NCBI RefSeq assembly: GCF_028875915.1
Contig: NZ_JAPEHW010000014.1
Location: forward strand, 1-63,863
DNA: 63,863 nucleotides
DNA from: Pseudoalteromonas sp. G4
Lineage (GTDB): Bacteria > Pseudomonadota > Gammaproteobacteria > Enterobacterales > Alteromonadaceae
Direction of reading: 5' to 3'
The position numbers and the translations under genes were made by a program. Position 1 is the first letter of the stretch. The number at the start of each line of letters is the position of its first letter. This document shows, piece after piece, positions 1 to 8,958 of the stretch. The notes under the pieces were generated by a model, which was not told where the DNA came from, did no database searches, and saw only the letters and a list, made by a program, of their open reading frames with translations.

Positions 1-1
1 G

Positions 2-214
2 CGCCTTGTAAAGCACTATTACGGTATTGAGGCTGCAAATCAATTTGGTGAAAAATGGCAAAGCATCGTGTTAAAAACATCAAAAGTAAAATTAACACCA
101 GAAGAGCTATCACGCTTATACCAAAGTGAGAGCAACCAACCAATTAATGATTTCCATCAGAAACTAGTCAAAGCAATAAAGCAATTTAAGGTGAAAGGAG
201 CGTTAAATGTTTGA
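2..214 (+). CDS. DUF4381-type protein, C-terminal fragment
   Basis: An open frame enters from the left edge and stops at 212-214, leaving about 70 residues (RLVKHYYGIEAANQF... to ...KVKGALNV). It overlaps the start of the next gene by 8 nt, so it is translationally linked to it. The position directly upstream of two VWA-domain Bat proteins and the basic/aromatic C-terminus fit the small DUF4381 membrane protein usually found between DUF58 and VWA genes in these operons. The assignment is from context and weak resemblance. The N-terminal part, where a membrane segment would be expected, lies outside the window. Confidence 0.55.
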   Translation, partial: RLVKHYYGIEAANQFGEKWQSIVLKTSKVKLTPEELSRLYQSESNQPINDFHQKLVKAIKQFKVKGALNV

Positions 215-1187
215 GTTTGCTTGGCCATTCGCTTTTTTATTATTGCCCTTGCCGTTTTTACTGCACAAATTACAAAAACATCAGCAAGTCGCCACTGTGC
301 GTACGACTGCCCTTTACCATAATCCCATAGTGCAAACAGGCGATATTAAACAGCCAACACGTTTTTCAATTTGGCCTTGGCTAATTTGGTTATGTTTATG
401 CGTTGCCCTCGCTCATCCTAAGTACTATGGTGAGCCCATTCAACTGCCTAATGAAGGCCGTGAAATTATGCTTGCCGTTGACTTATCCACCTCGATGCGT
501 GAGCAAGATATGCAGTATCAAGGGCAATATATTGACAGATTATCTGTTGTAAAAGCGGTGGTTAACGAGTTTATTACAGCGCGCACAGGCGACAGATTAG
601 GTTTAATTCTATTTGCCGATACCGCATTTTTACAAACCCCACTAACCCGCGATTTAACTACCGTTGCCCAAATGCTGGACGAAGCGCAAATAGGTTTAGT
701 TGGTCAAGCAACTGCCATTGGTGATGCACTTGGCCTTGCAGTTAAACGCTTTGCCCTTAAAGATGATAGTAATCGCATACTTATCTTGTTAACTGACGGG
801 CAAAATACTGCGGGTAATCTGGCACCCGATGAGGCACTTATTCTTGCAAAAGATGCGGGCATAAAAGTGTACACTGTCGGTGTGGGTGCGGATAGTCAGT
901 CAAACTTTTTTGGCTTTCAGATGCAGCGTGGCAGCGCGCTTGATGAAAGCTTATTAACCGAAATAGCTCGCGAAACCGGTGGGCAGTACTTTCGTGCAAC
1001 GGACGTAGCAAGTTTGCAACGTATTTACCAGATGCTCGACCAGCTTGAGCCAATTAGCGACAACAGCGAAACCGTTCGCCCGCAAACTGCATTATTCTAT
1101 ATACCGTTATTTATCGCGCTGTTGCTATTGTTCTTACAAACCTTAGTGAATAGTTTTAAAACGCTACTATCAAGGAGAGGCGCATGA
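207..1187 (+). CDS. BatA-like VWA-domain membrane protein
   Basis: 326 aa. A hydrophobic N-terminus (about residues 5-20) and a second segment at 55-70 precede a von Willebrand factor A domain with a MIDAS motif D92-x-S94-x-S96 (VDLSTSM). A C-terminal membrane helix lies at about 296-315. This is the Bat (Bacteroides aerotolerance) BatA architecture: a VWA domain exposed on the periplasmic face, bound by flanking helices. Families of this type work with MoxR ATPases and DUF58 proteins; those genes are presumably just upstream of the window. A good SD (GGAG) precedes the ATG. The gene overlaps the preceding frame by 8 nt and the next gene by 4 nt. Exact function in proteobacteria is not established. 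Confidence 0.85.
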   Translation: MFEFAWPFAFLLLPLPFLLHKLQKHQQVATVRTTALYHNPIVQTGDIKQPTRFSIWPWLIWLCLCVALAHPKYYGEPIQLPNEGREIMLAVDLSTSMREQDMQYQGQYIDRLSVVKAVVNEFITARTGDRLGLILFADTAFLQTPLTRDLTTVAQMLDEAQIGLVGQATAIGDALGLAVKRFALKDDSNRILILLTDGQNTAGNLAPDEALILAKDAGIKVYTVGVGADSQSNFFGFQMQRGSALDESLLTEIARETGGQYFRATDVASLQRIYQMLDQLEPISDNSETVRPQTALFYIPLFIALLLLFLQTLVNSFKTLLSRRGA

Positions 1188-3058
1188 CACTTGAATTTAT
1201 TCGCCCTGAAGCATTTTATTTAATGCCCTTTGTTGTTTTAGTTATCGTTTTGCAATTACTAAAAAAACGTAAACATATTGCCAGTAGTCCCATTGCACCT
1301 CATCTTGCCCAGTTTTTACTTGATGGTGAGAGCAAACAAACTAAAACCAATGCTGTGTGGCTCAGTTTATTTTTAATAGTAAGTGTATGCGCTCTTGCTG
1401 GCCCAAGTTGGCAATCACAACCCCTGCCCGTTTATAAAAGTAAACATGCACGCGTTATTGTAATGGACATGTCGCGCTCAATGTACAGCCAAGACATTAA
1501 ACCAAATCGTTTAACACAAGCGCGCTTTAAAGCACTTACACTGACTGACATTTTAAAAGAAAGCGATTTAGCCTTAGTTGCTTATAGTAATGATGCCTAC
1601 ACAATTTCACCTTTAACCTCAGACCATCAAACACTGGCTAACTTAATCCCGAGCCTAAGCCCTGAAATTATGCCAGTTCCCGGCAGTAATGCCTTTGCAG
1701 GTATCACTCTGGCGGTTGATTTACTCACGCAAGCCAATGTAAGCAACGGGGAAATCTATTGGATTACCGATGGTATTGATGATTTTGATGAAAGCCGCGA
1801 TATCGAAAAGCTCGTTAAGCAACATAACATTAAACTTAATATTTATACTGTAGCCACCGAACATGGTGCACCGATCCAATTACCTGACGAAGGCTTTTTA
1901 AAAGATAACCATGGCCAAATTGTTATTCCAAAAGCCAATTTCAGCTTATTGCAGCAACTGGCCGCAAATAGCGATGGTAAATTTAATTATTATCAAGTGA
2001 GCGATGCTGATTTAGCCCTCTTTAAACCATCATCTACTAATACAGATGATGTTATTAAACGGGAGCAAACTAGTGAACAGCCGATTGATGGCGGTATTTA
2101 TTTAGTATTTTTATTAATTCCACTGGCCTTTATGATGTTAAAGCAGCAGCCTAAATTTTTACTGGGTTTATGCTGTTTCGTGCTGTTTAAACCTGAATTA
2201 AGTTACGCATTTTCACTGCCCACTTGGCTACTAAATGACGAGCAAAAAGCGCATCAGGCTTATCAACAACAAAATTACGAAGCGGCAACAAAATCAACGA
2301 CCGCCAGTCTTTCAGGCTCAGCTCTATATCAACAAGGTGATTTTGAAAATGCGCTGACTAAGTTCAAGCAAGATAACAGCGCACAGGGCCTTTATAACCA
2401 AGGAAACGCCCTTGCTAAACTTAATCGTTTTGATGAAGCAATAGAGGCTTACAAAAAAGCCCTTGAAAAACAGCCTAAGTTTAAAGAAGCAGAAGAAAAT
2501 AAAGCGTTGTTGGAAGATTTAAAGCAACAGCAACAAAATCAACAACAGCAAAATGGTGATGATCAACAAAAGAGCGATGAGCAGCAGCAAAGCGATCAAA
2601 ACCAGCAGCAAGGCGAGCAATCGGGTGAACAATCGCAGCAGCAAAACCAACAAGAACAAAATCAATCGCAGCAACAAGGCCAACAAGATAAAAACAGCGA
2701 AGAGAGTAAAAATGGCAGCAACTCTGAACAGCAAAACAACAATCAACCAGAAATGAAAGCGGACTCAGAAGAAGTTAAAAGCGATGAACCAAAGCAAGCG
2801 CCCGAGACCCAAGCAGAGCCGCAAGAACAGTCAGGTGATGAACAACAGCAAGCGCCACAGCAACCTATCTCAGAGCAACAGGTAAATCAAGCACCTGAAT
2901 TAACCCCTGAAGAAAAAGAACAAGTACAAATCATTAACCAACTACTAAGAAAGGTACCGGATGATCCGGCCATCTTGTTACGCAATAAAATGAAATTAGA
3001 AAGTCAAAAAAGATATCGTCAGCGCATCCAGCAACAAGGAGTTGAGAAGTCATGGTAA
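1184..3058 (+). CDS. BatB/BatC-like VWA and TPR protein with Gln-rich tail
   Basis: 624 aa. The N-terminus repeats the BatA plan: two membrane segments (about 10-25, 58-75) and a VWA domain with MIDAS D95-x-S97-x-S99 (MDMSRSM). A further membrane helix lies near 305-320 and another at 325-345. TPR-like repeats follow at roughly 375-455 (ALYQQGDFENAL, GNALAKLNRFDEAIEAYKKAL). Then comes a highly Gln/Asn/Ser/Glu-rich low-complexity region of about 120 residues, ending in a short charged tail. This combines BatB (VWA) and BatC (TPR) in one chain, as is common in gammaproteobacteria. It overlaps BatA by 4 nt and BatD by 7 nt, so the three are one operon. The tail is probably disordered and periplasmic or cytoplasmic depending on helix count. 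Confidence 0.85.
   Translation: MTLEFIRPEAFYLMPFVVLVIVLQLLKKRKHIASSPIAPHLAQFLLDGESKQTKTNAVWLSLFLIVSVCALAGPSWQSQPLPVYKSKHARVIVMDMSRSMYSQDIKPNRLTQARFKALTLTDILKESDLALVAYSNDAYTISPLTSDHQTLANLIPSLSPEIMPVPGSNAFAGITLAVDLLTQANVSNGEIYWITDGIDDFDESRDIEKLVKQHNIKLNIYTVATEHGAPIQLPDEGFLKDNHGQIVIPKANFSLLQQLAANSDGKFNYYQVSDADLALFKPSSTNTDDVIKREQTSEQPIDGGIYLVFLLIPLAFMMLKQQPKFLLGLCCFVLFKPELSYAFSLPTWLLNDEQKAHQAYQQQNYEAATKSTTASLSGSALYQQGDFENALTKFKQDNSAQGLYNQGNALAKLNRFDEAIEAYKKALEKQPKFKEAEENKALLEDLKQQQQNQQQQNGDDQQKSDEQQQSDQNQQQGEQSGEQSQQQNQQEQNQSQQQGQQDKNSEESKNGSNSEQQNNNQPEMKADSEEVKSDEPKQAPETQAEPQEQSGDEQQQAPQQPISEQQVNQAPELTPEEKEQVQIINQLLRKVPDDPAILLRNKMKLESQKRYRQRIQQQGVEKSW
2520..2900 (+). repeat. CAA/CAG-rich low-complexity coding stretch
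   Basis: This stretch of the BatB-TPR gene is dominated by CAA and CAG codons broken by GAA, AAC, AGC and GAT, encoding a Gln-rich tail. There is no fixed repeat unit, so it is compositional low complexity rather than a satellite. It produces long spurious open frames on the opposite strand and in the +1 frame (about 2519-2756) which are not genes. Confidence 0.8.
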
Positions 3059-4665
3059 GTCGCATAGTTGTATTAATTTGCCTCGTTTTACTGCCATTGC
3101 AAGCTGTTGCAGCACTGAGCGCCAGTGTTGATCGAAACCCTGTGCTCGCAGGTGAATTTTTTAATTTAACCATTCGCGCAGACCAAAATGTCAAAGGTGA
3201 ACAGCCCGATACCTCAGCGCTACTTAAAGACTTTGTGGTTGGCCCCACGTCTGTACGAAGTAACACCAGTATTATTAATGGCCAAGTAAACCATACAACG
3301 CAGTGGCAGGTTGAACTAATGGCGCGTAATCCAGGTGATTACACAATACCGAGTTTTGCTGTTGCGAATATGCAATCAAGCCCAATTACTGTGAAAGTGG
3401 TTGCCGCTTCCAATGCTGATACACAAAGTAAGGATGTGTATATTGAAACCAGTATGGAAAACAGCGAATTGTATGTGCAACAAGCAGGTGTTTACACGGT
3501 AAAACTGTTTTTAGCCAATGATTTAACCGAAGGCCAACTCGGTTCACCTGAATTAGAGAATGCTAATGTTTCTCAACTAGGAAAACAAAAAGAAAGTTAT
3601 GAAATTATTGATGGCATTCGCTATTTAATCATTGAACGAAACTACCTTATTCAGCCGCAAAAAAGCGGAAAATACACTATCAAATCGCCTTATTTTAAAG
3701 GCCGTATTCGTGATAATTACCGTACCCGAGCGGCAAGTGCTATTGGCAGAGATGTTCAGCTGACTATTAAACCTATTCCAGAAAATATTTCCGGCAACTG
3801 GCTACCGAGTGAATTAGTCACATTAAATGAAGAGTGGCAACCTGAAAAACAAAGCTATCAAATTGGCGAACCAATAACCCGCACCATAACCATGACTGCG
3901 CTCGGCATCACCAAAGAGCAACTACCAGAAATCAATTTACCAAGCATTAATGGTGTACGCAGTTATTCAGACCAAGCTGAAACTAATAACCTTGTAAGAA
4001 ATGGCAAAGTGATTTCACAAAAAGTAGAGTCATTTGCACTTATGCCACAAACGCCTGGCACTCACACGTTACCTGAAGTACGTGTGCCTTGGTTTAATGT
4101 AATCACTAATCGAATTGAGTACGCAACATTACCAACAAGGGAATTAACCGTCGTCGGCGATCCAAACTTTGTACAGCCAACAATCACAGCACCACAAGTT
4201 AGTAACGCACCAACAAGTGATATTAAAGAAGACTCCATTACCACACGCGTTGAAACGCCAATTTATTACTGGCCGTTAGTGATTCTGGGTTACGCACTTT
4301 GGCTAATTACACTGCTAATTATGTGGTTTAAGCGCAAGCCAGTAACTACTTTAGCAAAGACTGATAAAGAGTACGTACCAAGTGCAAATCCACTGCCAGC
4401 ATTACAAACCGCAGTTAAAGAAAATAATCAGCGAGCGTTCTATCATCAACTGGTGAAAATGTGTAAGTTCCATACAGGCAGCGCTGATTTAACTAAACTT
4501 AATAACGTCATAAATAATCCGCAATTTGCAGAAGCTATTAATCACTTACAAGCAAATCTCTATGCCGGTAAGAATCACACTGTTGATCTTAAATTTATCT
4601 ATCAGCAGTTAAATAATTTAAATAAAAAACCTAAAAGTGAGAATGAGTTAACCCAGCTCTACTAA
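3052..4665 (+). CDS. BatD-like protein
   Basis: 537 aa. A signal peptide (MVSRIVVLICLVLLPLQAVA) is followed by an extended beta-rich periplasmic region beginning LSASVDRNPVLAGEFFNLTI, the characteristic opening of BatD, in which Ig-like repeats are expected to about residue 390. One membrane helix (WPLVILGYALWLITLLIMWF, about 405-425) precedes a cytoplasmic tail of about 110 residues. The gene overlaps the VWA-TPR gene by 7 nt and ends 10 nt before the sigma factor gene. Known Bat operons pair BatD with BatA/BatB in a periplasmic complex; the molecular job is not defined. Confidence 0.85.
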   Translation: MVSRIVVLICLVLLPLQAVAALSASVDRNPVLAGEFFNLTIRADQNVKGEQPDTSALLKDFVVGPTSVRSNTSIINGQVNHTTQWQVELMARNPGDYTIPSFAVANMQSSPITVKVVAASNADTQSKDVYIETSMENSELYVQQAGVYTVKLFLANDLTEGQLGSPELENANVSQLGKQKESYEIIDGIRYLIIERNYLIQPQKSGKYTIKSPYFKGRIRDNYRTRAASAIGRDVQLTIKPIPENISGNWLPSELVTLNEEWQPEKQSYQIGEPITRTITMTALGITKEQLPEINLPSINGVRSYSDQAETNNLVRNGKVISQKVESFALMPQTPGTHTLPEVRVPWFNVITNRIEYATLPTRELTVVGDPNFVQPTITAPQVSNAPTSDIKEDSITTRVETPIYYWPLVILGYALWLITLLIMWFKRKPVTTLAKTDKEYVPSANPLPALQTAVKENNQRAFYHQLVKMCKFHTGSADLTKLNNVINNPQFAEAINHLQANLYAGKNHTVDLKFIYQQLNNLNKKPKSENELTQLY

Positions 4666-4675
4666 AATAGTTTCA

Positions 4676-5230
4676 ATGTTCGGAAAGAAAAAACAACAAC
4701 GTCAGGTCTTAATTGACATGGCAGATAAACAAAAACGATATGAAGCGTTAGTGAATGTGTATCACAAAGAGCTATACCGCTTCGCATATTGGTTAGCAGG
4801 TGACCCGACAGTGGCCGAATACCTTGTGCAAGAAACTTTTTTAAGGGCTTGGCGCTCACTTGATTCACTTCTCGACCAGCAAGCAGCTAAAGCATGGTTA
4901 ATTACGATTTTGCGTCGTGAGAATGCGCGCCGTTTTGAGCGTAAACAATTTGATTACAGCGATGTTGAGCAAGATACGCTATGCGATACACAAACCCTCG
5001 ATATGGAACAAAACGCTGAGCGTTCACAGCTACAAAAACGCATTATGCAGTTAGATGAAGAGTATCGTGAGCCTCTACTTCTGCAAGTAGTAATGGGGTT
5101 TAGTGGTGATGAAATCGCATCCATTTTATCACTTAACAAAAATACGGTAATGACTCGACTTTTCCGTGCTCGCAACCAATTGAAAGACAATTTACAACCA
5201 AGTTTACAAAGGGGGATCAACAATGGATGA
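4676..5230 (+). CDS. ECF-type sigma-70 family RNA polymerase sigma factor
   Basis: 184 aa. Region 2 is visible at about 22-85 (YHKELYRFAYWLAGD... VQETFLRAWRSLDSL... WLITILRRENARR), and region 4 at about 118-172 (QLDEEYREPLLLQVVMGFSGDEIASILSLNKNTVMTRLFRARNQL). There is no region 1 or 3, the ECF layout. An internal ATG at codon 15 (MADKQKRY) is a possible alternative start. The gene overlaps the following DUF3379 gene by 8 nt, and that gene carries one membrane helix; this is the usual sigma/anti-sigma arrangement. It starts 10 nt after BatD, so it may be read from the bat operon. Confidence 0.9.
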   Translation: MFGKKKQQRQVLIDMADKQKRYEALVNVYHKELYRFAYWLAGDPTVAEYLVQETFLRAWRSLDSLLDQQAAKAWLITILRRENARRFERKQFDYSDVEQDTLCDTQTLDMEQNAERSQLQKRIMQLDEEYREPLLLQVVMGFSGDEIASILSLNKNTVMTRLFRARNQLKDNLQPSLQRGINNG

Positions 5231-5930
5231 ATTAGAATTACGACGTCGTTTATATGCTGATCCTAATACCAGCGACAAAGACGTGCTTAATGCGCTCGAA
5301 TCAGACCCAGATGCACACGCATTTAGTAAAGAGCTAAAATCACTCGACAATGATATTGAGCATGCGCTAAATATCCCTGTGCCTGAAAACTTAGCAGAGC
5401 GTTTAGTGTTAAATCAGTCATTGCATGCATTTCAAACTCAGCGTAAAAAAACACGCATTCATTTAGCATTAGCAGCATCTGTGGCGTTTTTATTTGGCGT
5501 GTCGTTCACTTATTTGAATATGGGTGCACCGCTCAACTTAGAGCAGCATGCACTTGCTCATGTTTACCATGAGCCGAGTTCGCTTACTAATGTAAATCAC
5601 AACTTTAGTTTGCAAGAAGTAAACGCCAAGCTAGCAAGTTTTGGCGGTAATTTTAGCGAATTACCAAACCAAGTAAGCTACCTAACCTTTTGTGATTTCA
5701 AAGGGCAAAAGAGCCTGCACTTAGTGTTTCAAACAGAGCAAGGCCCGATGACACTGTTTATTGTACCAAGTAAAAATCAGTATCGAACTGAGTCTTATTT
5801 TTCGGATGAGGCATTTGATGGTGCGACTTACCAAGGTCATAAAGCAAACCTCATTTTACTCGGTGAAAAAGGCCAAGCACTCTCACCGTACAATGACAAA
5901 TTGCAAAATTCACTGCAATGGCGCATTTAA
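5223..5930 (+). CDS. DUF3379-type membrane protein, putative anti-sigma factor
   Basis: 235 aa. A soluble N-terminus of about 80 residues (MDELELRRRLYADPNTSD...) contains the family's conserved opening. A single membrane helix lies at about 81-100 (IHLALAASVAFLFGVSFTYL), followed by a periplasmic C-terminal domain of about 130 residues. The family (DUF3379) is regularly found immediately after an ECF sigma factor. The 8-nt overlap here suggests translational coupling and an anti-sigma role, which is inference: no zinc-binding anti-sigma motif (HxxxCxxC) is present. Confidence 0.75.
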   Translation: MDELELRRRLYADPNTSDKDVLNALESDPDAHAFSKELKSLDNDIEHALNIPVPENLAERLVLNQSLHAFQTQRKKTRIHLALAASVAFLFGVSFTYLNMGAPLNLEQHALAHVYHEPSSLTNVNHNFSLQEVNAKLASFGGNFSELPNQVSYLTFCDFKGQKSLHLVFQTEQGPMTLFIVPSKNQYRTESYFSDEAFDGATYQGHKANLILLGEKGQALSPYNDKLQNSLQWRI

Positions 5931-5955
5931 TAAAAATAGAATGTAACTTAAACAA

Positions 5956-5985
5956 AAAAACAGCAGGTATTAATCTGCTGTTTTT
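5956..5985. terminator. Bidirectional intrinsic terminator
   Basis: Stem AAAAACAGCAG / CTGCTGTTTTT with an 8-nt loop. Runs of A on the left and T on the right make it usable from both sides. It lies between the DUF3379 gene (plus) and the converging AbgT transporter gene (minus). Confidence 0.85.
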
Positions 5986-6073
5986 ATTTGAGCTGCAAGC
6001 TAAACGTTATGCCAACGCAGTTAGCAAAAACGTATAGCCCACTAGAATGATTAGCTATTTACATGAACCGCTA

Positions 6074-7627
6074 TCACCCATAGGTATAACTTGCTTGTAA
6101 ACCTAATTGTAAACCTAGGCCCCAGTAAGCAAGTAAGAACAAGGTCCAGCCAATCATAAAGGCTATTGAATATGGGATCATTAACGCGATTAATGTACCA
6201 ATACCAGTATTCTTAACATACTTTTGACAGTACACCACCACTAGCGGGAAATAAGGCATTAACGGCGTGATAATATTCGAGCTGGAATCACCAATACGGT
6301 AAGCTGCTTGTGTTAAATCTGGCGAAATACCTAACTGCATTAACATAGGTACAAATATAGGCCCTAGCAGCGCCCATTTTGCACTACTTGAACCAACAAA
6401 CAAGTTTACAAAACCTGTTAAGAAAATAATGCCCACCACAGTAACCGCACTTGGTAGCTGCATTGCTTTTAGTACTTCAGCGCCTTCAATCGCTAATAAT
6501 GCACCCAAGTTCGACTGTGAAAACGCAGCAATAAACAGTGCACAGAAAAACGCCATAACCACATAATACGCCATGCCATGCATTGCTTTGGTCATTGCAT
6601 CTATCATGTCTTTACTTGATTTAAAGGTGCCCACCACAAAACCGTAAACCGCCCCTGGGATCCAGAAAACCAAGAAAATAATCGGCACGATAGATTGCAT
6701 TAGCGGCGCTTTAAAATCAGTAAGCGAACCCTCTTTACTGCGAAGTGGTGAACTTTCGCCCCACGCAGCATAGGCAAGGAGTGCAAGACCAGCAATCATG
6801 ACAGCTGAGGCAATATAAAAGCCTTTACGCTCGGTGTCATTAATTTGATCAAAGCTTGGTAAGTCATCAGTGTTACCATCAAGCTCAACCTTGTTTAGGC
6901 GCGGCTCGATAATTTTATCGGTAATATACCAGCCCAGAAGCACGATAAATAAACTCGATGCCGAAGTGAAATACCAGTTATTGAGTGGATTAACTTCAAT
7001 AGTAGGGTCAATAATTTGCGCTGCACTTTGAGTGAAACTTTGCAGTAACGGGTCAATACCAGATGGAATAAAGTTGGCACTAAAACCACCACTTACACCG
7101 GCAAATGCTGCGGCAATACCAACTAATGGGTGACGCCCCATGGCATAAAATATAACGCCCGCTAATGGAATTACTAATACATAGCCTGCATCTGTTGCGG
7201 TGTGGCTAACTATCGCAATTAAAATTACACAAGGTGTTAATAGCGCCTTTGGTGTGCGTTTTAACATTAGTTTTAGGCCAGTATTAATGTAGCCAGAATG
7301 CTCCGCGACCCCAACACCTAGCATTGCAACTAGCACAACACCAAGTGGTGCAAAGCCGGTGAATGTTTTAACCATATTCGCCAAAAAGGCTGCAAGGCTA
7401 TCGCCAGTAAGTAAGTTATTTACAACAATTGCCTCGCCTGTGCGAGGGTCGATTGCTGAAAACGTATAATTTGAAAAAATTGCTGAAAGCACCCAAATCA
7501 ATAGCATTGAGAACAAAAATATCATTGCCGGATCTGGCAATTTATTTCCTACATACTCAATACCATTAAGAAATTTATCTATGGGTTTTACTTTTTGTGT
7601 CTGTGCATCAGTGTTACTCGATGACAT
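6074..7627 (-). CDS. AbgT-family transporter
   Basis: 517 aa, about 11-13 hydrophobic segments. The N-terminus (FLNGIEYVGNKLPDPAMIFLFSMLLIW) and the re-entrant-loop motifs (SHTATDAGYVLVIPL, and a C-terminal GSSSAKWALLGPIFVPM followed by RIGDSSSNIITPLMPYFP) are diagnostic for the AbgT family. Members import p-aminobenzoyl-glutamate (E. coli AbgT) or export sulfonamides (MtrF/YdaH); the substrate here cannot be read from sequence. It is monocistronic and diverges from the NUDIX gene. The first methionine (MSSSNTDAQ) is followed by a short polar tail before helix 1. Confidence 0.9.
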   Translation of the reverse strand: MSSSNTDAQTQKVKPIDKFLNGIEYVGNKLPDPAMIFLFSMLLIWVLSAIFSNYTFSAIDPRTGEAIVVNNLLTGDSLAAFLANMVKTFTGFAPLGVVLVAMLGVGVAEHSGYINTGLKLMLKRTPKALLTPCVILIAIVSHTATDAGYVLVIPLAGVIFYAMGRHPLVGIAAAFAGVSGGFSANFIPSGIDPLLQSFTQSAAQIIDPTIEVNPLNNWYFTSASSLFIVLLGWYITDKIIEPRLNKVELDGNTDDLPSFDQINDTERKGFYIASAVMIAGLALLAYAAWGESSPLRSKEGSLTDFKAPLMQSIVPIIFLVFWIPGAVYGFVVGTFKSSKDMIDAMTKAMHGMAYYVVMAFFCALFIAAFSQSNLGALLAIEGAEVLKAMQLPSAVTVVGIIFLTGFVNLFVGSSSAKWALLGPIFVPMLMQLGISPDLTQAAYRIGDSSSNIITPLMPYFPLVVVYCQKYVKNTGIGTLIALMIPYSIAFMIGWTLFLLAYWGLGLQLGLQASYTYG

Positions 7628-7781
7628 GGTATTTCCCTAATAGTTATTATTCTTGCTAATTTATCATAAACGATGTGGCGATAAAGGAAACTTAATTTGT
7701 TTTAACGCGTCGTTTATTTTGCATTTAATTTATATATGTGCAGTGCTACTATTCGCGTCCTTTTACTAATCGGTTTGTTTT

Positions 7782-8315
7782 ATGCAGGTAATTAAAGAGT
7801 TCCATTTTGTTGATGAGCTCGCTCTTAACAGTCATCAACATATTTTGCGCCCCGCTACACGTGCTATCGTCACCCAAGGGCGCGATATTTTACTGCTTCA
7901 TACCGAACGTTATCGTGATTACTCCCTACCTGGCGGCGGTGTTGATCATGGTGAAAGCTTGCAACAAGCGTTAATTAGAGAGTTAACCGAAGAAACTGGG
8001 GCACGTGCGATTGATAAAATTACACCCTATGGCTTAATCCGTGAGTTTCGTCCCAACTACAAACAAGATGGCCAAATTATTGAAATGCTATCTTATTGCT
8101 TTACCTGCGAAATTGATGATGAATTAGATCAGCAAAATTTAGAAGATTATGAGATTGCCAATGGCATGACGGTTCATTGGTTCGATATAGATAAAGCCAT
8201 TGCTTACAACAAGCAAACAATGGCTAAGTCAGATAAAAAAGGCATCAGCATTGTGCGCGAAACCTTTTTACTTGAGCATATTGCAGAAAACTTACTTAAG
8301 CCTTCGTGCGGATAA
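7782..8315 (+). CDS. NUDIX hydrolase
   Basis: 177 aa. A complete NUDIX box lies at residues 52-74 (G-x5-E-x7-REL-x2-ETG), with the catalytic REL-TEE-TG core present. The 25-residue N-terminal extension and the motif LLLHTERYRDYSLPGGGVDHGES indicate a nucleoside diphosphate-X pyrophosphatase of the MutT/ADP-ribose class; the substrate is not determinable. It converges on miaE, with 10 nt between the two stop codons. Confidence 0.85.
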   Translation: MQVIKEFHFVDELALNSHQHILRPATRAIVTQGRDILLLHTERYRDYSLPGGGVDHGESLQQALIRELTEETGARAIDKITPYGLIREFRPNYKQDGQIIEMLSYCFTCEIDDELDQQNLEDYEIANGMTVHWFDIDKAIAYNKQTMAKSDKKGISIVRETFLLEHIAENLLKPSCG

Positions 8316-8325
8316 GCAGGACGTA

Positions 8326-8898
8326 TTAGTGAAGTGCCGCTGTATGCGGCAGCTTGGCACAGATTTCGGCTTCTGCTTCTAAAATTTCCTCTAAACGCGC
8401 ATCCACCACGACTTTATCAAAATATTCATACGCCAGTTCAACAAATAAAAATGCGTGCTTTTCTTCTGATTTAGCTATGGTAACGTAAAAGTCTTTTTCT
8501 TTGCCTTCTTCAAGCGCTTCAGCAACCAATGAAAAGCGCTCATAACCACGGGCTTCAATTACCGCTGCGACAATTAGACGGTCTAGTAAAAATACATCTT
8601 TACCTTGGCGAAATAGCGCACGTAAATCTTTTACATACGAATCTTTGGTGTCTTTTCCTAGAGTGATATCGCGCTCTAACAGAATTTTCACTACTTGCTT
8701 AAAGTGGATCATTTCTTCGAGTGCTAAATCAGTCATTGCACGCACTAGTTTACGACGGTCTGGATAATGCGACAGCATTGAAAGCGCCATGCCAGACGCT
8801 TTTTTTTCAGCGGCAGCGTGGTCTTGTAAAAAGGTATCAAAATCGGCCATTACTGCTTCAGTCCATGAGAATGGCGTTTTGTATTTAAGTTCAAACAT
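8326..8898 (-). CDS. miaE: tRNA-(ms2io6A)-hydroxylase MiaE
   Basis: 190 aa, the family length. The diiron ligands of the ferritin-like fold are visible: E31, E62 with H65 (EEMIH), E115 (AAVIEARGYERF) and E145-x2-H148 (SEEKH). MiaE hydroxylates 2-methylthio-N6-isopentenyl-adenosine at tRNA position 37 using O2. It has its own start 11 nt in from the intergenic gap before the sulfotransferase-like gene, and it is likely monocistronic. Confidence 0.93.
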   Translation of the reverse strand: MFELKYKTPFSWTEAVMADFDTFLQDHAAAEKKASGMALSMLSHYPDRRKLVRAMTDLALEEMIHFKQVVKILLERDITLGKDTKDSYVKDLRALFRQGKDVFLLDRLIVAAVIEARGYERFSLVAEALEEGKEKDFYVTIAKSEEKHAFLFVELAYEYFDKVVVDARLEEILEAEAEICAKLPHTAALH

Positions 8899-8958
8899 AC
8901 TTGGCTAATTGTCATCAATTCAAATTAGCCGCAGTTTAATGGTCAGCTTCAAAGATGT

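Noticed and set aside
2519..2756. Long open frames opposite and out of frame in the Gln-rich tail of the VWA-TPR gene
   Set aside because: They encode only leucine/isoleucine or lysine/asparagine runs produced by CAA/CAG codons read in other frames, with no start signal or family resemblance.
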